Below, in pieces: positions 16,506 to 25,100 of a DNA stretch of 64,000 nt (the stretch's first letter is position 1; each line of letters begins with the position of its first letter). A model generated the notes under the pieces. That model saw only the letters and a program-made list of their open reading frames with translations, was not told the DNA's origin and did not search any database. The stretch is from JALSRK01 sp964461995 (GTDB taxonomy: Bacteria > Acidobacteriota > Terriglobia > Bryobacterales > Bryobacteraceae), in contig CAYWXL010000009.1 in assembly GCA_964461995.1 (NCBI GenBank), forward strand, positions 37,251-101,250. Reading direction: 5' to 3'. Position numbers and translations under genes: made by a program.

Positions 16506-17978
16506 ATGCATCCGACCGTATCCCGCTGCACTACCGCTTTGCTTCTCGTCACCGCTTTTTTGCAGCCGGGTTGCGCCGGCAGGGAAGAGCCTGCTAAGAA
16601 ACGCCGGCCGAATATCTTGTTCCTGTTCGCCGATGACCAGCGCGCCGATACCATCGCCGCTTGGGGAAACAGCCACATCCGGACCCCCAACCTCGACCGC
16701 CTCGTCAGCCAGGGCTACAGTTTCCGCAACAACTACAACATGGGCGGCAACTCGGGAGCTGTCTGCATCCCCAGCCGCGCCATGGTGAACTCCGGCAAGG
16801 CTTACTTCCGGATCCGTAACGACCTCGAAGGCGTGCGCATCTTGCCCGAGATTCTCCGGGCCAACGGCTACACGACGTTCGCCACCGGCAAGTGGCACAA
16901 CAAGAGGCCGTCGTGGCTGCGGGGCTTCGAGCGCGGCAAAGCCGTGTTCTTCGGCGGCATGGCGAATCACCTGGAGGTGCCGTTGCAGGATCTGTTGCCC
17001 GACGGCACGCTCGGTAACGACCGTACCGGCGGCTTCTCCAGCGAGGTTTTCGCCGATGCGGCCATCGAATTCCTGCGCGGATACAAGGATGACAAGCCCT
17101 TCTATGCCTACGTCGCATTCACCGCGCCCCACGACCCGCGAATGCCGCCGGTGAAGTACCGGGAGATGTACTACGAGAACCGGCCGTTACTGCCCCGTAA
17201 CTTCATGCCGCAGCACCCGTTCAACCTAGGCCCCACGCTCACGCTCCGCGACGAGCAGCTTGCCGCCTGGCCCCGGACGAAGGACGTCATCAGCGACCAG
17301 CTCGCGGAGTATTACGGGATGATCACCCACCTCGATGAGCAGATCGGCCGCGTGCTGCAGGCGCTGGAAGAATCCGGCCACGCCTCGAACACCTACATCA
17401 TCTATGCCGCCGACCATGGCCTGGCCTTGGGCAGCCACGGTCTTCTGGGCAAGCAAAGCGTCTACGAGCACAGCCAGAGGTGCCCGCTGATCATCGTCGG
17501 ACCGGACGTGCCGAAAGGCCAGTCTACTTCGGCTTTCACCTACTTGTTCGATATCTTCCCCACCGTTCTTTCAGTGGCTGGCGTGCCGCTGCCCTCAGAC
17601 CTGGACGGCCGGGACCTGTCGCCCATCTGGAGAGGCGAGAAGGAGAAGGTGCGCGATTCCGTATTCCTCGCTTATACGGACTGGATGCGCTCCGTGCGTG
17701 ACGAACGCTACAAGTTGATCCGCTATCCCCAGATCGACTACACGCAGCTCTTCGACTTGGAACACGATCCCGATGAGCTGCACAACCTCGCGACCCAGCC
17801 CGACGAGGCCGACCGCATCAAGAAGCTGACCGCGCTGCTCCGGCAGTGGCAGGAAGAATTGGGCGACGACCTGCCCTGGACGGCCGACAAGCTCCAACCC
17901 CACAAGATCGATCTGACTGGCCATCCGCGCAAACCGGATCGCCACCAGCCGGAATGGATCGTGAAGAAGTATTTCTGA
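16506..17978 (+). CDS. Sulfatase (formylglycine-dependent), predicted lipoprotein
   Basis: A 490-aa type I sulfatase that would hydrolyse sulfate esters, likely on glycans. The N-terminus is a lipoprotein signal (LQPGCAG lipobox). The metal-binding Asp pair is in FLFADDQRAD. The formylglycine motif is CIPSR with Cys87, the C-x-P-S-R form matured by an FGE-type enzyme. GKWHNKRP and YIIYAADHGLALGSHGLLGKQ supply further active-site residues; the Asp-His of AADHG is a calcium ligand pair. The C-terminal FDLEHDPDELHNLA is typical of the family. Start 16506 was chosen because earlier in-frame codons precede the signal peptide and overlap araD's upstream region. Confidence 0.93.
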   Translation: MHPTVSRCTTALLLVTAFLQPGCAGREEPAKKRRPNILFLFADDQRADTIAAWGNSHIRTPNLDRLVSQGYSFRNNYNMGGNSGAVCIPSRAMVNSGKAYFRIRNDLEGVRILPEILRANGYTTFATGKWHNKRPSWLRGFERGKAVFFGGMANHLEVPLQDLLPDGTLGNDRTGGFSSEVFADAAIEFLRGYKDDKPFYAYVAFTAPHDPRMPPVKYREMYYENRPLLPRNFMPQHPFNLGPTLTLRDEQLAAWPRTKDVISDQLAEYYGMITHLDEQIGRVLQALEESGHASNTYIIYAADHGLALGSHGLLGKQSVYEHSQRCPLIIVGPDVPKGQSTSAFTYLFDIFPTVLSVAGVPLPSDLDGRDLSPIWRGEKEKVRDSVFLAYTDWMRSVRDERYKLIRYPQIDYTQLFDLEHDPDELHNLATQPDEADRIKKLTALLRQWQEELGDDLPWTADKLQPHKIDLTGHPRKPDRHQPEWIVKKYF

Positions 17979-18039
17979 AGCGCGGCGCTGCTTGAGCCTC
18001 AGTCGAGCGTGGATGTCCCTCAGCCCGCAGAGTGGCTGG

Positions 18040-18061
18040 CCGCTGCGGAACTCCGCGGCGG
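18040..18061. terminator. Hairpin between convergent genes (bidirectional terminator candidate)
   Basis: CCGCTGCGGA and TCCGCGGCGG can pair over 10 positions with one G-U wobble and a very short loop (two bases, or four if the top pair opens). It sits between the ends of the plus-strand sulfatase and the minus-strand PDZ gene. There is no T-run on either side, so it would not be a classical intrinsic terminator. Confidence 0.35.
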
Positions 18062-18067
18062 TCAGCC

Positions 18068-19030
18068 CTAGAATGAAGCGCCGGACTCCCAGCCGTGAAT
18101 CGGCGGCGCGGGAAACGAGATCCGGCGCCCCGGAAGCGGGGCGGGAGATTTCCATTCCGGGGCCGTTCCGACCACATGCCGGCCGCGACGCAGGCGGCCC
18201 GTGCGCTCCTCAAGCCGGACCTCGACTGTCATTTTCTTGCGGTCCCGGACCAGGGTGATGCGAACCGTCTCTCCCTCACGCTCTCGCAGCGCGCTCGTAA
18301 TCTCCCGTGGAGTGGCCACTTTCTCATCGTCCACCTTGACGATGACGTCGCCGGCCCGGATCCCGGCGCGGGCTGCCGGAGAGTCCTTGATTACGGAGCG
18401 GACGAGAACGCCTTCTTCCACGCCGAAATAATCCGCCAACTGGCCCTCCAGCTCCTCTCCGACGATGCCGAGGCGCGGGGTGCGCCACGTCGTATGGATA
18501 TGGGGAATATCCGGTATGACGATGTCGGGGCTCCGGAACTCAGGGATAGTGAAGGTAAACGACTTCCGCTTTCGATGGCGCCGTTCGCCCATGGTCGCGG
18601 TGACCGTAATCTCTTTCCCGTCACGGATCACCTTCAGGGTGACTTTGCGCCCGACGGGAGTCTCACGGACCAGACGAATGAACTGCTGGACGCCCTGAAC
18701 CGCTTCTCCGTTGTACTCGATGACCACGTCCCCTTTCTCGAGACCCGCCTTGTCGGCGGCGCTTCCGGGAACGACGCTCGTAATCAGGACGCCGCGCTCC
18801 TCCGAAAGGCCCTTTTCCCGAACCACGTCGGCGTTTACCTCCCACACGTTCACCCCCAAGAAGCTGCGGCTGCTTTCGCCGCCGAAGGTCTGGATGATGA
18901 CGCGCTCTTCGGCGACTTTCTTCTCTTCCGGCTCCTGGGCGCTGACCGCCGGCGCGGTCTGGATGATCAGCAACACCGCGACCGGGATGAACGATCCAGC
19001 GCGGAATCCAACTAAACTTCCTGACGACAT
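18068..19030 (-). CDS. Exported double-PDZ protein without protease domain
   Basis: A 320-aa protein with a signal peptide (residues about 1-31, ending AVSAQ). Residues about 55-150 form one PDZ domain (SFLGVNVWEV, GVLITSVVPGSAADKAGLEKGDVVIEYNGEAV). A linker rich in Arg, Lys and aromatic residues follows, then a second PDZ at about 185-275 (RLGIVGEEL, GVLVRSVIKDSPAARAGIRAGDVIVKVDDEKV). There is no serine protease domain, so it should act as a binding or scaffold protein in the periplasm. It is last in a row behind an ECF sigma factor, an anti-sigma protein and a DUF4097 protein, 16 bp after the latter. PDZ-only proteins can present peptides to a regulatory protease; that role here is inferred. 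Confidence 0.85.
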   Translation of the reverse strand: MSSGSLVGFRAGSFIPVAVLLIIQTAPAVSAQEPEEKKVAEERVIIQTFGGESSRSFLGVNVWEVNADVVREKGLSEERGVLITSVVPGSAADKAGLEKGDVVIEYNGEAVQGVQQFIRLVRETPVGRKVTLKVIRDGKEITVTATMGERRHRKRKSFTFTIPEFRSPDIVIPDIPHIHTTWRTPRLGIVGEELEGQLADYFGVEEGVLVRSVIKDSPAARAGIRAGDVIVKVDDEKVATPREITSALREREGETVRITLVRDRKKMTVEVRLEERTGRLRRGRHVVGTAPEWKSPAPLPGRRISFPAPPIHGWESGASF

Positions 19031-19046
19031 CGAATCCTCCGATTGC

Positions 19047-20234
19047 CTACCGGCGTCCCGCGCGGCGCAAGTAGATCGTTCCGCCCGCAGCAGCCACGTG
19101 AAGGACCGGCCCTCCTCCGTTCAGAACGCCTTCCGCGAAGAGCGGGGCAAAGATCGAATCCACCGGCCGCCGGACGCGGATTTCCGGGAAATCCGAGACG
19201 ATCCCGGCGCGCCTGCCGGCGGGTACGCTCTGGGCTTTCACCGTCACCGCTAATTCAGACGGGATAAGAACGGTAATGTCACCATGAGTCGCGCCGAGGA
19301 AAGAACGGGCGAACGCCACGCCCGGGACCAGCTCAGCGAGGATGCTGCCGGACGCGGTGGCCGCGCGAACAGCCCCGGAGACTCCGCGGACGCGGATGGT
19401 GCCGTTGCCCGACTGGCATTTCACCGCGCCGGCCCCGTCCACCGAGATCCCTCCGCCCGCGGTTTCCGCCACTACTTCACCACCGGCCCGGCCCACTTCG
19501 ATCAGTCCCCCGCCGGTTCTCGCCATCACCGACGCCTCGGCCCGCCGGACGCGGATGTTGCCCCCGCCGGTACTGGCGTGGAGAGCCCCGAGAGCCTCAA
19601 CGACAGTAATCTCTCCGCCGGCTGTCTCCAGCCACGCCTCCCCCTCGGAGCGCGCGACCTCGATGTTGCCCCCGCCGGAGACGCCGTGCAGCCGTCCCCG
19701 CACGCGGCCGATCCGAATGTCGCCCCCGGCGGTTCTCGCTTCGACGCCGCCGCGGATCTCGTCAACGACGATCGTACCGGCTCCGGACTCGGCGGTCAGA
19801 GGGCCCTTGAGACCGCGGGCTTCGATCGTGCCGGCCCCAGTCTGCAAGATGAGCCCCGCCAGGTCCGCCGGCACGGACACCCGCAGCCGCGGGGCAAACC
19901 GGGCCGCCGGGGGACAGTCCACGCGCAAATGCAGTTGGCCTCTGCGCCGGACGGCTCGCACGCGAATGCGAGCCAGCAACCTCTGAGCTTCCTCGCGGCT
20001 CCCGGCCCGGACACGCCTTTCGAGGGTGTAAGAGAGCCCAGGGGCTCCTCCCTGAACGGTGATGTCGCCCCACGCGGTCACCCGCAGGGCTGTGACCCCC
20101 CGAACGTCCTCCGTTGCCTTCACCGTTTGCACCCAGTATCCGCCGACCCGTTGGATCTCCTGCGGCATCGCGGCGGCCGCCAAAGCCAGCCCCACAAGAA
20201 ACGGGCAGAACAGTCGGATGCTCGAGCGTCTCAT
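19047..20234 (-). CDS. DUF4097-type exported beta-repeat protein
   Basis: A 395-aa protein with a signal peptide (ending AAAAMPQ). Residues about 100-345 are built from short Gly-rich repeats of roughly 18-21 residues, with alternating cores such as TGAGTIEA, SGAGTIVV, TAGGDIRI, SGGGNIEV, TAGGEITV, STGGGNIRV, TGGGLIEV and TAGGGISV. This is the DUF4097/DUF2807 style of right-handed beta-solenoid. Function is unknown, but the family commonly sits behind sigma/anti-sigma pairs. The ATG at 20234 lies two bases after the upstream stop; a TTG at 20240 overlapping that stop is an alternative. Confidence 0.82.
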   Translation of the reverse strand: MRRSSIRLFCPFLVGLALAAAAMPQEIQRVGGYWVQTVKATEDVRGVTALRVTAWGDITVQGGAPGLSYTLERRVRAGSREEAQRLLARIRVRAVRRRGQLHLRVDCPPAARFAPRLRVSVPADLAGLILQTGAGTIEARGLKGPLTAESGAGTIVVDEIRGGVEARTAGGDIRIGRVRGRLHGVSGGGNIEVARSEGEAWLETAGGEITVVEALGALHASTGGGNIRVRRAEASVMARTGGGLIEVGRAGGEVVAETAGGGISVDGAGAVKCQSGNGTIRVRGVSGAVRAATASGSILAELVPGVAFARSFLGATHGDITVLIPSELAVTVKAQSVPAGRRAGIVSDFPEIRVRRPVDSIFAPLFAEGVLNGGGPVLHVAAAGGTIYLRRAGRR

Positions 20235-20236
20235 TT

Positions 20237-21157
20237 TCAAAACGTCTCTGTGGGCGCCCCCAAAGCCTCCAGCGCGCGGACGCTGCGCAGGCGTAAGTAG
20301 TCGTTGTCCTCGACGCGTAACAGCTCTTGCAACGTCCCCACGACGTCGGCGTTCGCAGAGCTAACCAGCAGATCGATGGCCATGGAGCGGATCCCGGGAT
20401 TACGGTCGCGCAGCAGAACCCGTGAAAGGACACGGCGGCACTCGGGATCAGCCGCATGAGCCCGCAGCCCTTCCAAGGCCTTCAGGCGAACCCCGTCGTT
20501 CGGATCGTGCTCCACCGCATAGAGCAGGGCGTCCCGCACTTCCTGCGTCGCCGCCCTCATCTTCAACAGGTCCACCGACTCGGCGCGAAGACCGGGATCA
20601 ACTGGATTCCGCAAAGCGCTCAACAGCGCCTCGCGGATGCGCTGGTCCTCCAGGGACCCCGCGAGCACGCGCTGGCGGGTCTCCTCGAGCACGATGCGTA
20701 CCCGGCCGGCCGGCTCCGGCTCGATGTAGCGGACTTGCACGGCGACCGGCTGCTGCCCCGGATTCCCCAGGCGCGGCGTGTCCGCCGCCGTCCACCGCGC
20801 GGCGAAGAATCCCACGGCCACCAACGCTCCGGCCCCCGCCGCCCGCAGCGGCAACGGGACAGGCTCTGCCCGGAACCCCAGCCAACCCGCCAGCCGGTCC
20901 CGCCAGCGAGACCCGCCGGTGGCGGCCGGCCTGCTTTTCACCGTGCGCAACAGCCCGGTCCGGCACTCCTCCAATAGGTCCGGCGGCGGCGGGACCGCTG
21001 CGGCGTCCAGAATGAGATGCAGCCGTTTCTCGGCTTCCAGCGCTACCCGGCAGCTCTCGCAGCCGTCCAGGTGCTGGTCCAGGGCCTCTTCTTGCTCCGC
21101 CGTGAGTTCGCCGTAGAGATAGAGCGGAATCTGTTCCCTTGCCGATTCGCAGTTCAT
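20237..21157 (-). CDS. Anti-sigma factor with periplasmic HEAT repeats
   Basis: A 306-aa single-pass membrane protein. Residues 1-45 resemble the zinc-dependent anti-sigma domain (LYGELTAEQEEALDQHLDGCESCR, an HxxxCxxC cluster). A membrane helix lies near 105-122 (AAGAGALVAVGFFAARW). The outside part (about 175-300) consists of four or five HEAT-like helical repeats (EALLSALRNPVDPGLRAESVDLLKM and similar units). Its ATG overlaps the stop of the ECF sigma gene by 4 bp, which strongly suggests that it binds and holds that sigma factor. HEAT repeats as the sensory part are unusual; most such anti-sigmas have short or unrelated outer domains. Confidence 0.82.
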   Translation of the reverse strand: MNCESAREQIPLYLYGELTAEQEEALDQHLDGCESCRVALEAEKRLHLILDAAAVPPPPDLLEECRTGLLRTVKSRPAATGGSRWRDRLAGWLGFRAEPVPLPLRAAGAGALVAVGFFAARWTAADTPRLGNPGQQPVAVQVRYIEPEPAGRVRIVLEETRQRVLAGSLEDQRIREALLSALRNPVDPGLRAESVDLLKMRAATQEVRDALLYAVEHDPNDGVRLKALEGLRAHAADPECRRVLSRVLLRDRNPGIRSMAIDLLVSSANADVVGTLQELLRVEDNDYLRLRSVRALEALGAPTETF

Positions 21158-21780
21158 ACCAAGTCTCCTAACGCGTTCCGGAGTTTCTGCGTAGCCCGGA
21201 ACAGACTGTTCTTGGCCGCTTCCTCTGTGGTGCCGAGAACTTCCCCGATCGCGCGCAGCCGCAGTCCGTGATAATGGCGCAATTCGAAAACGACCCGCTC
21301 CCGAGGAGACAATTCCTGCAAAACCGCCTGAATCCTTTCTCCGATCTCTCCGCTCAAGAGCGACCGCTGGGGGTCGCTATCCGCCCTGGGCTCCCGGAGA
21401 GCGTCGAGGCGGTTCGGCGCGCCCGGACCGTCGCCGGTCTCCACCGGCTCTTCCCGCCTGACCTTCCGCTTGCGGAGCAGGTCCAGACACAGATTTGTGA
21501 CGATCCGGTACAACCAAGTCTGGAAACTGCAGTCGTACCGGAACCGGTGCAGGTTCCGGTACACTCGCAGAAACGCCTCCTGATATACGTCGCGGGCATC
21601 CTCCGGCGAGCGCAGCAGGTTCATAGCCAGGCGGAGCACGGCCTGGTCGTAAGCGCGCACGAGGCGTTCGAACGCTTCCTGGTCGCCGCGCTGGGCGGCT
21701 CGTATGAGGGCAGCGTCGTCCAGCGCGACAGAGGCTGAGGAAACGGCTGCTGGCATCTCTCCGGGATCGCCGCTCAACAT
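21154..21780 (-). CDS. ECF-type RNA polymerase sigma factor
   Basis: A 208-aa sigma-70 family factor with only regions 2 and 4. Region 2 is ALIRAAQRGDQEAFERLVRAYDQ through DARDVYQEAFLRVYRNLHRFRYDCSFQTWLYRIVTNLCLDLLRKRK. Region 4 is LQELSPRERVVFELRHYHGLRLRAIGEVLGTTEEAAKNSLFRATQKLRNAL, with its helix-turn-helix. It is the first gene of a four-gene set with its presumed anti-sigma, so it probably controls an envelope-stress response including its own operon. An alternative ATG lies eight residues downstream (21756). The S1-domain gene ahead ends, on the same strand, after (left of) its own start; that gene's stop is 50 bp upstream of this region on the map. Confidence 0.93.
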   Translation of the reverse strand: MLSGDPGEMPAAVSSASVALDDAALIRAAQRGDQEAFERLVRAYDQAVLRLAMNLLRSPEDARDVYQEAFLRVYRNLHRFRYDCSFQTWLYRIVTNLCLDLLRKRKVRREEPVETGDGPGAPNRLDALREPRADSDPQRSLLSGEIGERIQAVLQELSPRERVVFELRHYHGLRLRAIGEVLGTTEEAAKNSLFRATQKLRNALGDLV

Positions 21781-21830
21781 CCTGTTAGACGGACGCGGCG
21801 CGGAAAGGTCACGCTGGAGACTTCAAAGAA

Positions 21831-23693
21831 TCAGTCGGCAGGCTCGATCTCGATTTTCTTCTTCGCCGGATCCATGGCGACGATGCGGAAGCTCCGGACT
21901 TCGCCCGGACGCAGGCCTCCGGGCTCGGAAGCCCCCGACGGCACGCTACCCGCCTTCCATTTCGCGGCCAGCATCGCCGTGAGGGTGGAGAGGTCGGGCT
22001 TGGCCCCAGCCGTCTTCGATTCGGCGCTCTCGCGAGGCTCCTTCGGCGGGCGGCAGACGCCCACGACGCCGTCCGCCAGCTCCACCTTCGCAAACTTGCG
22101 GCCGGCTTCGACCACCCGTCCAGTGACGACGTCGCCAGCCTTGTGCTCGGCGATATACTCGTCGGCGCTCGTCGGCTCCAGTTGCTTCATCCCCAGCCGG
22201 ATGCGCCGTTTTTCCGCGTCCAGTTCCAAGACGACCGCCTTGACCTTCTGCCCCTCCGAGAGCATCTCCTTGGGGTGGTCGAGGCGCTTTTCGTGGGTGA
22301 TGTCGCCGATGTGGACCATCCCGTCCACGCCGTCCGTTAGCTCGACGAACGCGCCGAACTTCGCCAAGCTCACCACCGTGCCTTCCACTACCGCCCCGAC
22401 GGGGAACTTTTGCGGGGCCTCTTCCCACGGGTCTCCCAACGCCTGCTTCAGCCCCAAAGCGATCCGCCGTTTCTCCGGATCCACGGAGAGAACGACCGTT
22501 TCGACGACTTCTCCCCGTTTCAGCAGGTCGGCGGGTTTCCGGACCTTCTTCGACCAAGACATCTCCGAGATGTGGATCATCCCGTCAACGCCCGGCTCCA
22601 GCTCCACGAAAGCGCCGAAGTCGGTCAGGCGCACGACCTTGCCCTTCACCCTCTGGCCCTCTTTGTACTTTTCGCCGGCCAGCGACCAGGGATCGGGGAT
22701 GAGCTGTTTGCGCCCGAGCGAGATCTTTCTCGCCTTCGGATCGATCTTCAGAATTTTGACCTCGACCGTCTCGCCCTCACGCAGCACGTCGGAAGGCTTA
22801 CGCACCCGATGCCAGGCCAGGTCCGTCACATGGAGCAGGCCGTCCACCCCTCCCAGGTCTACGAAGGCCCCAAAATCGGTGAGCGTACGAACCGTGCCGG
22901 TGACCGTATCGCCTTCTTTCAACTCGGCGAAACGTCGATCCCGGGCCGCCCGCGCTTCCTCTTCGAGCACCACCCGGCGATCCACGACCACGTTGTTGTC
23001 GGCCGTGTCGAGCTGAATGATCTTGCACCGGATCTCCTGCCCGACCAACGCCTCCATTTCTCCGGCGTCCCGGGCGCCGCTGCGGGAAGCGGGCATGAAA
23101 GCGCGGACGCCGACGTCCACGGAAAGTCCACCTTTGATCACGCCGGTCACCGTACCCGCGATCGCCAAGCCTTCTTGGTAGGCCTTCTCGAGCGCACTCC
23201 AGTCACGGGGACGTTCCGCCTGGACTACCGAGAGATGGAAATACCCGTCGGGCGACTGTCCCGCCAAGGCGACGGCGATCTTGTCCCCCGCCTTCACCGT
23301 GGGTTCGCCGTCCTCTCCCGTGATCTCGGCGAGAGGCAACACGCCTTCGCGCTTCAACCCAAGATCCACCACCGCGCCGGAGGCGCCCACCTCGATGACT
23401 GTGCCTTCGATGGTCCCGCCCCGGGCAGGGGCCGCCGAATGCTCTTGCTCGAAAGCCGACAGCAGTTCCTCGAACGAGACGTCTTCGGCCTCCGCTTCGG
23501 GAGCCGCTTGCAGCTCGCCGGCGTCTTCAGCGCCGCCCTCCGGCTCTCCAGGAGTCTGCCTCACCGGGGGCGCGGATTCCGGCTGAGAACCGCCCTCGCC
23601 GATGTCACGTTGCTTCGGATCCTCCCGCTCTGATTCGGCGCCCGAGGACGCAGCGGGATCTTGAGTCGGGTCAAGAGGATTCGGGGTATTCAT
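21831..23693 (-). CDS. rpsA: 30S ribosomal protein S1 homologue with six S1 repeats
   Basis: A 620-aa RNA-binding protein. After an acidic, Pro/Glu-rich N-terminal tail (about 1-95), six S1 OB-fold repeats follow. Repeats 3-5 are canonical: VTGTVRTLTDFGAFVDLGG, VKGKVVRLTDFGAFVELEP and VEGTVVSLAKFGAFVELTD, each followed by a HxxDx or HISEM segment. Repeats 1-2 are the divergent ribosome-anchoring type. Repeat 6 is degenerate (VTGRVVEAGRKFAKVELAD) and is followed by a basic/acidic tail. The family role is loading structured mRNAs onto the 30S subunit. ATG 23693 was chosen; an in-frame extension of 68 codons upstream lacks coding character. The acidic N-terminal extension is longer than in E. 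coli S1. Confidence 0.88.
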   Translation of the reverse strand: MNTPNPLDPTQDPAASSGAESEREDPKQRDIGEGGSQPESAPPVRQTPGEPEGGAEDAGELQAAPEAEAEDVSFEELLSAFEQEHSAAPARGGTIEGTVIEVGASGAVVDLGLKREGVLPLAEITGEDGEPTVKAGDKIAVALAGQSPDGYFHLSVVQAERPRDWSALEKAYQEGLAIAGTVTGVIKGGLSVDVGVRAFMPASRSGARDAGEMEALVGQEIRCKIIQLDTADNNVVVDRRVVLEEEARAARDRRFAELKEGDTVTGTVRTLTDFGAFVDLGGVDGLLHVTDLAWHRVRKPSDVLREGETVEVKILKIDPKARKISLGRKQLIPDPWSLAGEKYKEGQRVKGKVVRLTDFGAFVELEPGVDGMIHISEMSWSKKVRKPADLLKRGEVVETVVLSVDPEKRRIALGLKQALGDPWEEAPQKFPVGAVVEGTVVSLAKFGAFVELTDGVDGMVHIGDITHEKRLDHPKEMLSEGQKVKAVVLELDAEKRRIRLGMKQLEPTSADEYIAEHKAGDVVTGRVVEAGRKFAKVELADGVVGVCRPPKEPRESAESKTAGAKPDLSTLTAMLAAKWKAGSVPSGASEPGGLRPGEVRSFRIVAMDPAKKKIEIEPAD

Positions 23694-23846
23694 GAAAACT
23701 CGTGCAGCAGCCCTCATTGTGGCACATCCCGGAGGGCGGTCGCAGCCAGCGGAAGCGGCCCCCGGGACCTCCGGAAAGCGCCCTTTCCTCTGGGATGCGA
23801 GCCTTGCTTTCAGCCCCTCTTCAGGCGGGCGTATCCTCGTAAGAGC

Positions 23847-25100
23847 GTGAGCTGGTGGAAGACGATTTCGGGCCCCTTTCGGGCGATTCGCACGCAAGAC
23901 ATCGCCTGGCTGCTGTTTTTCTCCGCTTTGGCGGCGGTCAGTCCGACATTGAGCGACGCCGAGATCGAGCTGCTGATCGCGCTGGCGGTTCTCCAGGTGG
24001 CGGAACCGCGGGTGGAAGCCTTGCAGTCGCAGCGGGGCCGCATCGTCTCGATCGGCTTGAAGCTGGTCCTCGGTTATCTGCTGATCGGCGTCTCCGGGGG
24101 CATCACCAGCAGTTACTACCTGATCCTGCTGGTGCCCGTGGTGGCGGCCGCCACGACCCTCGGGGCCGGCGGGACCGCACTGGTGACGCTCGGCGCTTGC
24201 GGCGCCTACCTCTCGTTCCTACTGTTCATCGACTGGGAGCAGTTTGTTCTGCTGCCGGAAGACGCCCGAGAACTGATGCTTCGCGTTCTTTTTCTGTGCC
24301 TCACCAGCTACCTCACCTATCAGCTCGTCGAGACTAACCGTTTGCAGGCCCGGCGTTACCAGACCGTGGCGGAGCAGCTCGCCGAGGCTAACCGGAACCT
24401 GCAGCGGGCCGAGGCGGCCGTCCGGCGCTCGGAGCGCCTCGCCGCCCTGGGTCAGCTCACCGCCGGCCTCGCCCATGAGCTGCGCAACCCGCTGGGAACG
24501 ATGAAAGCCTCGGCCGAGGTGCTGGCCAAGAACCTCCCTTCGGACAACGAGGTCGCCCGCGAGCTCGCCGGCTACATCGCCGCCGAGGTGGACCGCCTGA
24601 ACAGCCTGATTACCCGGTTCCTCGATTTCGCCCGCCCGCTCGAGTTGAAGCGCCAACCCGCTGAGATCACCGAGGTGATCGACCGGGCCGTGGAGCAGCT
24701 CCGCCGCCACCGGCCGGAACTCGACGTGACCGTCTTCAAGAACTACTCCCCCGACGTGCCGCCGGTGCCCGTGGACGCCCAGTTGATGGAACGGGTCTTC
24801 TACAACCTCCTGGAGAACGCGGCGCAGGCCACGCCCGCCGGCGGCGCGATCACCGTCAAGACCCGGCCGGTGAAGGGCGGCGTGGAGGTCGCCGTGATCG
24901 ACCGCGGCTCCGGCATCCCGCCGGAAAACCTGGAAAGCATCTTCAACCCGTTCTTCACCACTAAGAGCGGCGGCGTGGGGCTGGGGCTGGCCATCGTTTC
25001 GAAAATTGTCGATGAGCACGGCGGTAGAATGGCGGTCGAGAGCGAGGTGGGAGAAGGCAGCGTGTTCCGGGTGGTGCTTCCCGCTGAGGTCGAGGCATGA
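23847..25100 (+). CDS. Membrane sensor histidine kinase
   Basis: A 417-aa sensor kinase. Five or six membrane helices fill residues about 18-160 with little periplasmic sequence, so the signal is probably membrane-borne or intracellular. A linker coiled coil (about 165-195) leads to the H-box (SERLAALGQLTAGLAHELRNPLGT, phospho-acceptor His210). It is followed by N-box ERVFYNLLENAAQAT, G1 VIDRGSGIPPENLESIFNPFFTTK and G2 GVGLGLAIVSKIVDEHGG. The GTG start at 23847 is used because upstream in-frame codons fall in the non-coding region shared with rpsA. The stop overlaps the response-regulator ATG by 4 bp. It resembles NtrB/AtoS-type partners of sigma-54 activators. Confidence 0.93.
   Translation: MSWWKTISGPFRAIRTQDIAWLLFFSALAAVSPTLSDAEIELLIALAVLQVAEPRVEALQSQRGRIVSIGLKLVLGYLLIGVSGGITSSYYLILLVPVVAAATTLGAGGTALVTLGACGAYLSFLLFIDWEQFVLLPEDARELMLRVLFLCLTSYLTYQLVETNRLQARRYQTVAEQLAEANRNLQRAEAAVRRSERLAALGQLTAGLAHELRNPLGTMKASAEVLAKNLPSDNEVARELAGYIAAEVDRLNSLITRFLDFARPLELKRQPAEITEVIDRAVEQLRRHRPELDVTVFKNYSPDVPPVPVDAQLMERVFYNLLENAAQATPAGGAITVKTRPVKGGVEVAVIDRGSGIPPENLESIFNPFFTTKSGGVGLGLAIVSKIVDEHGGRMAVESEVGEGSVFRVVLPAEVEA

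Noticed and set aside
23694..23897. 68-codon upstream extension of the S1 protein
   Set aside because: Covers the divergent promoter region of the sensor kinase, lacks coding character and has no plausible ribosome site; ATG 23693 begins a typical S1 tail.
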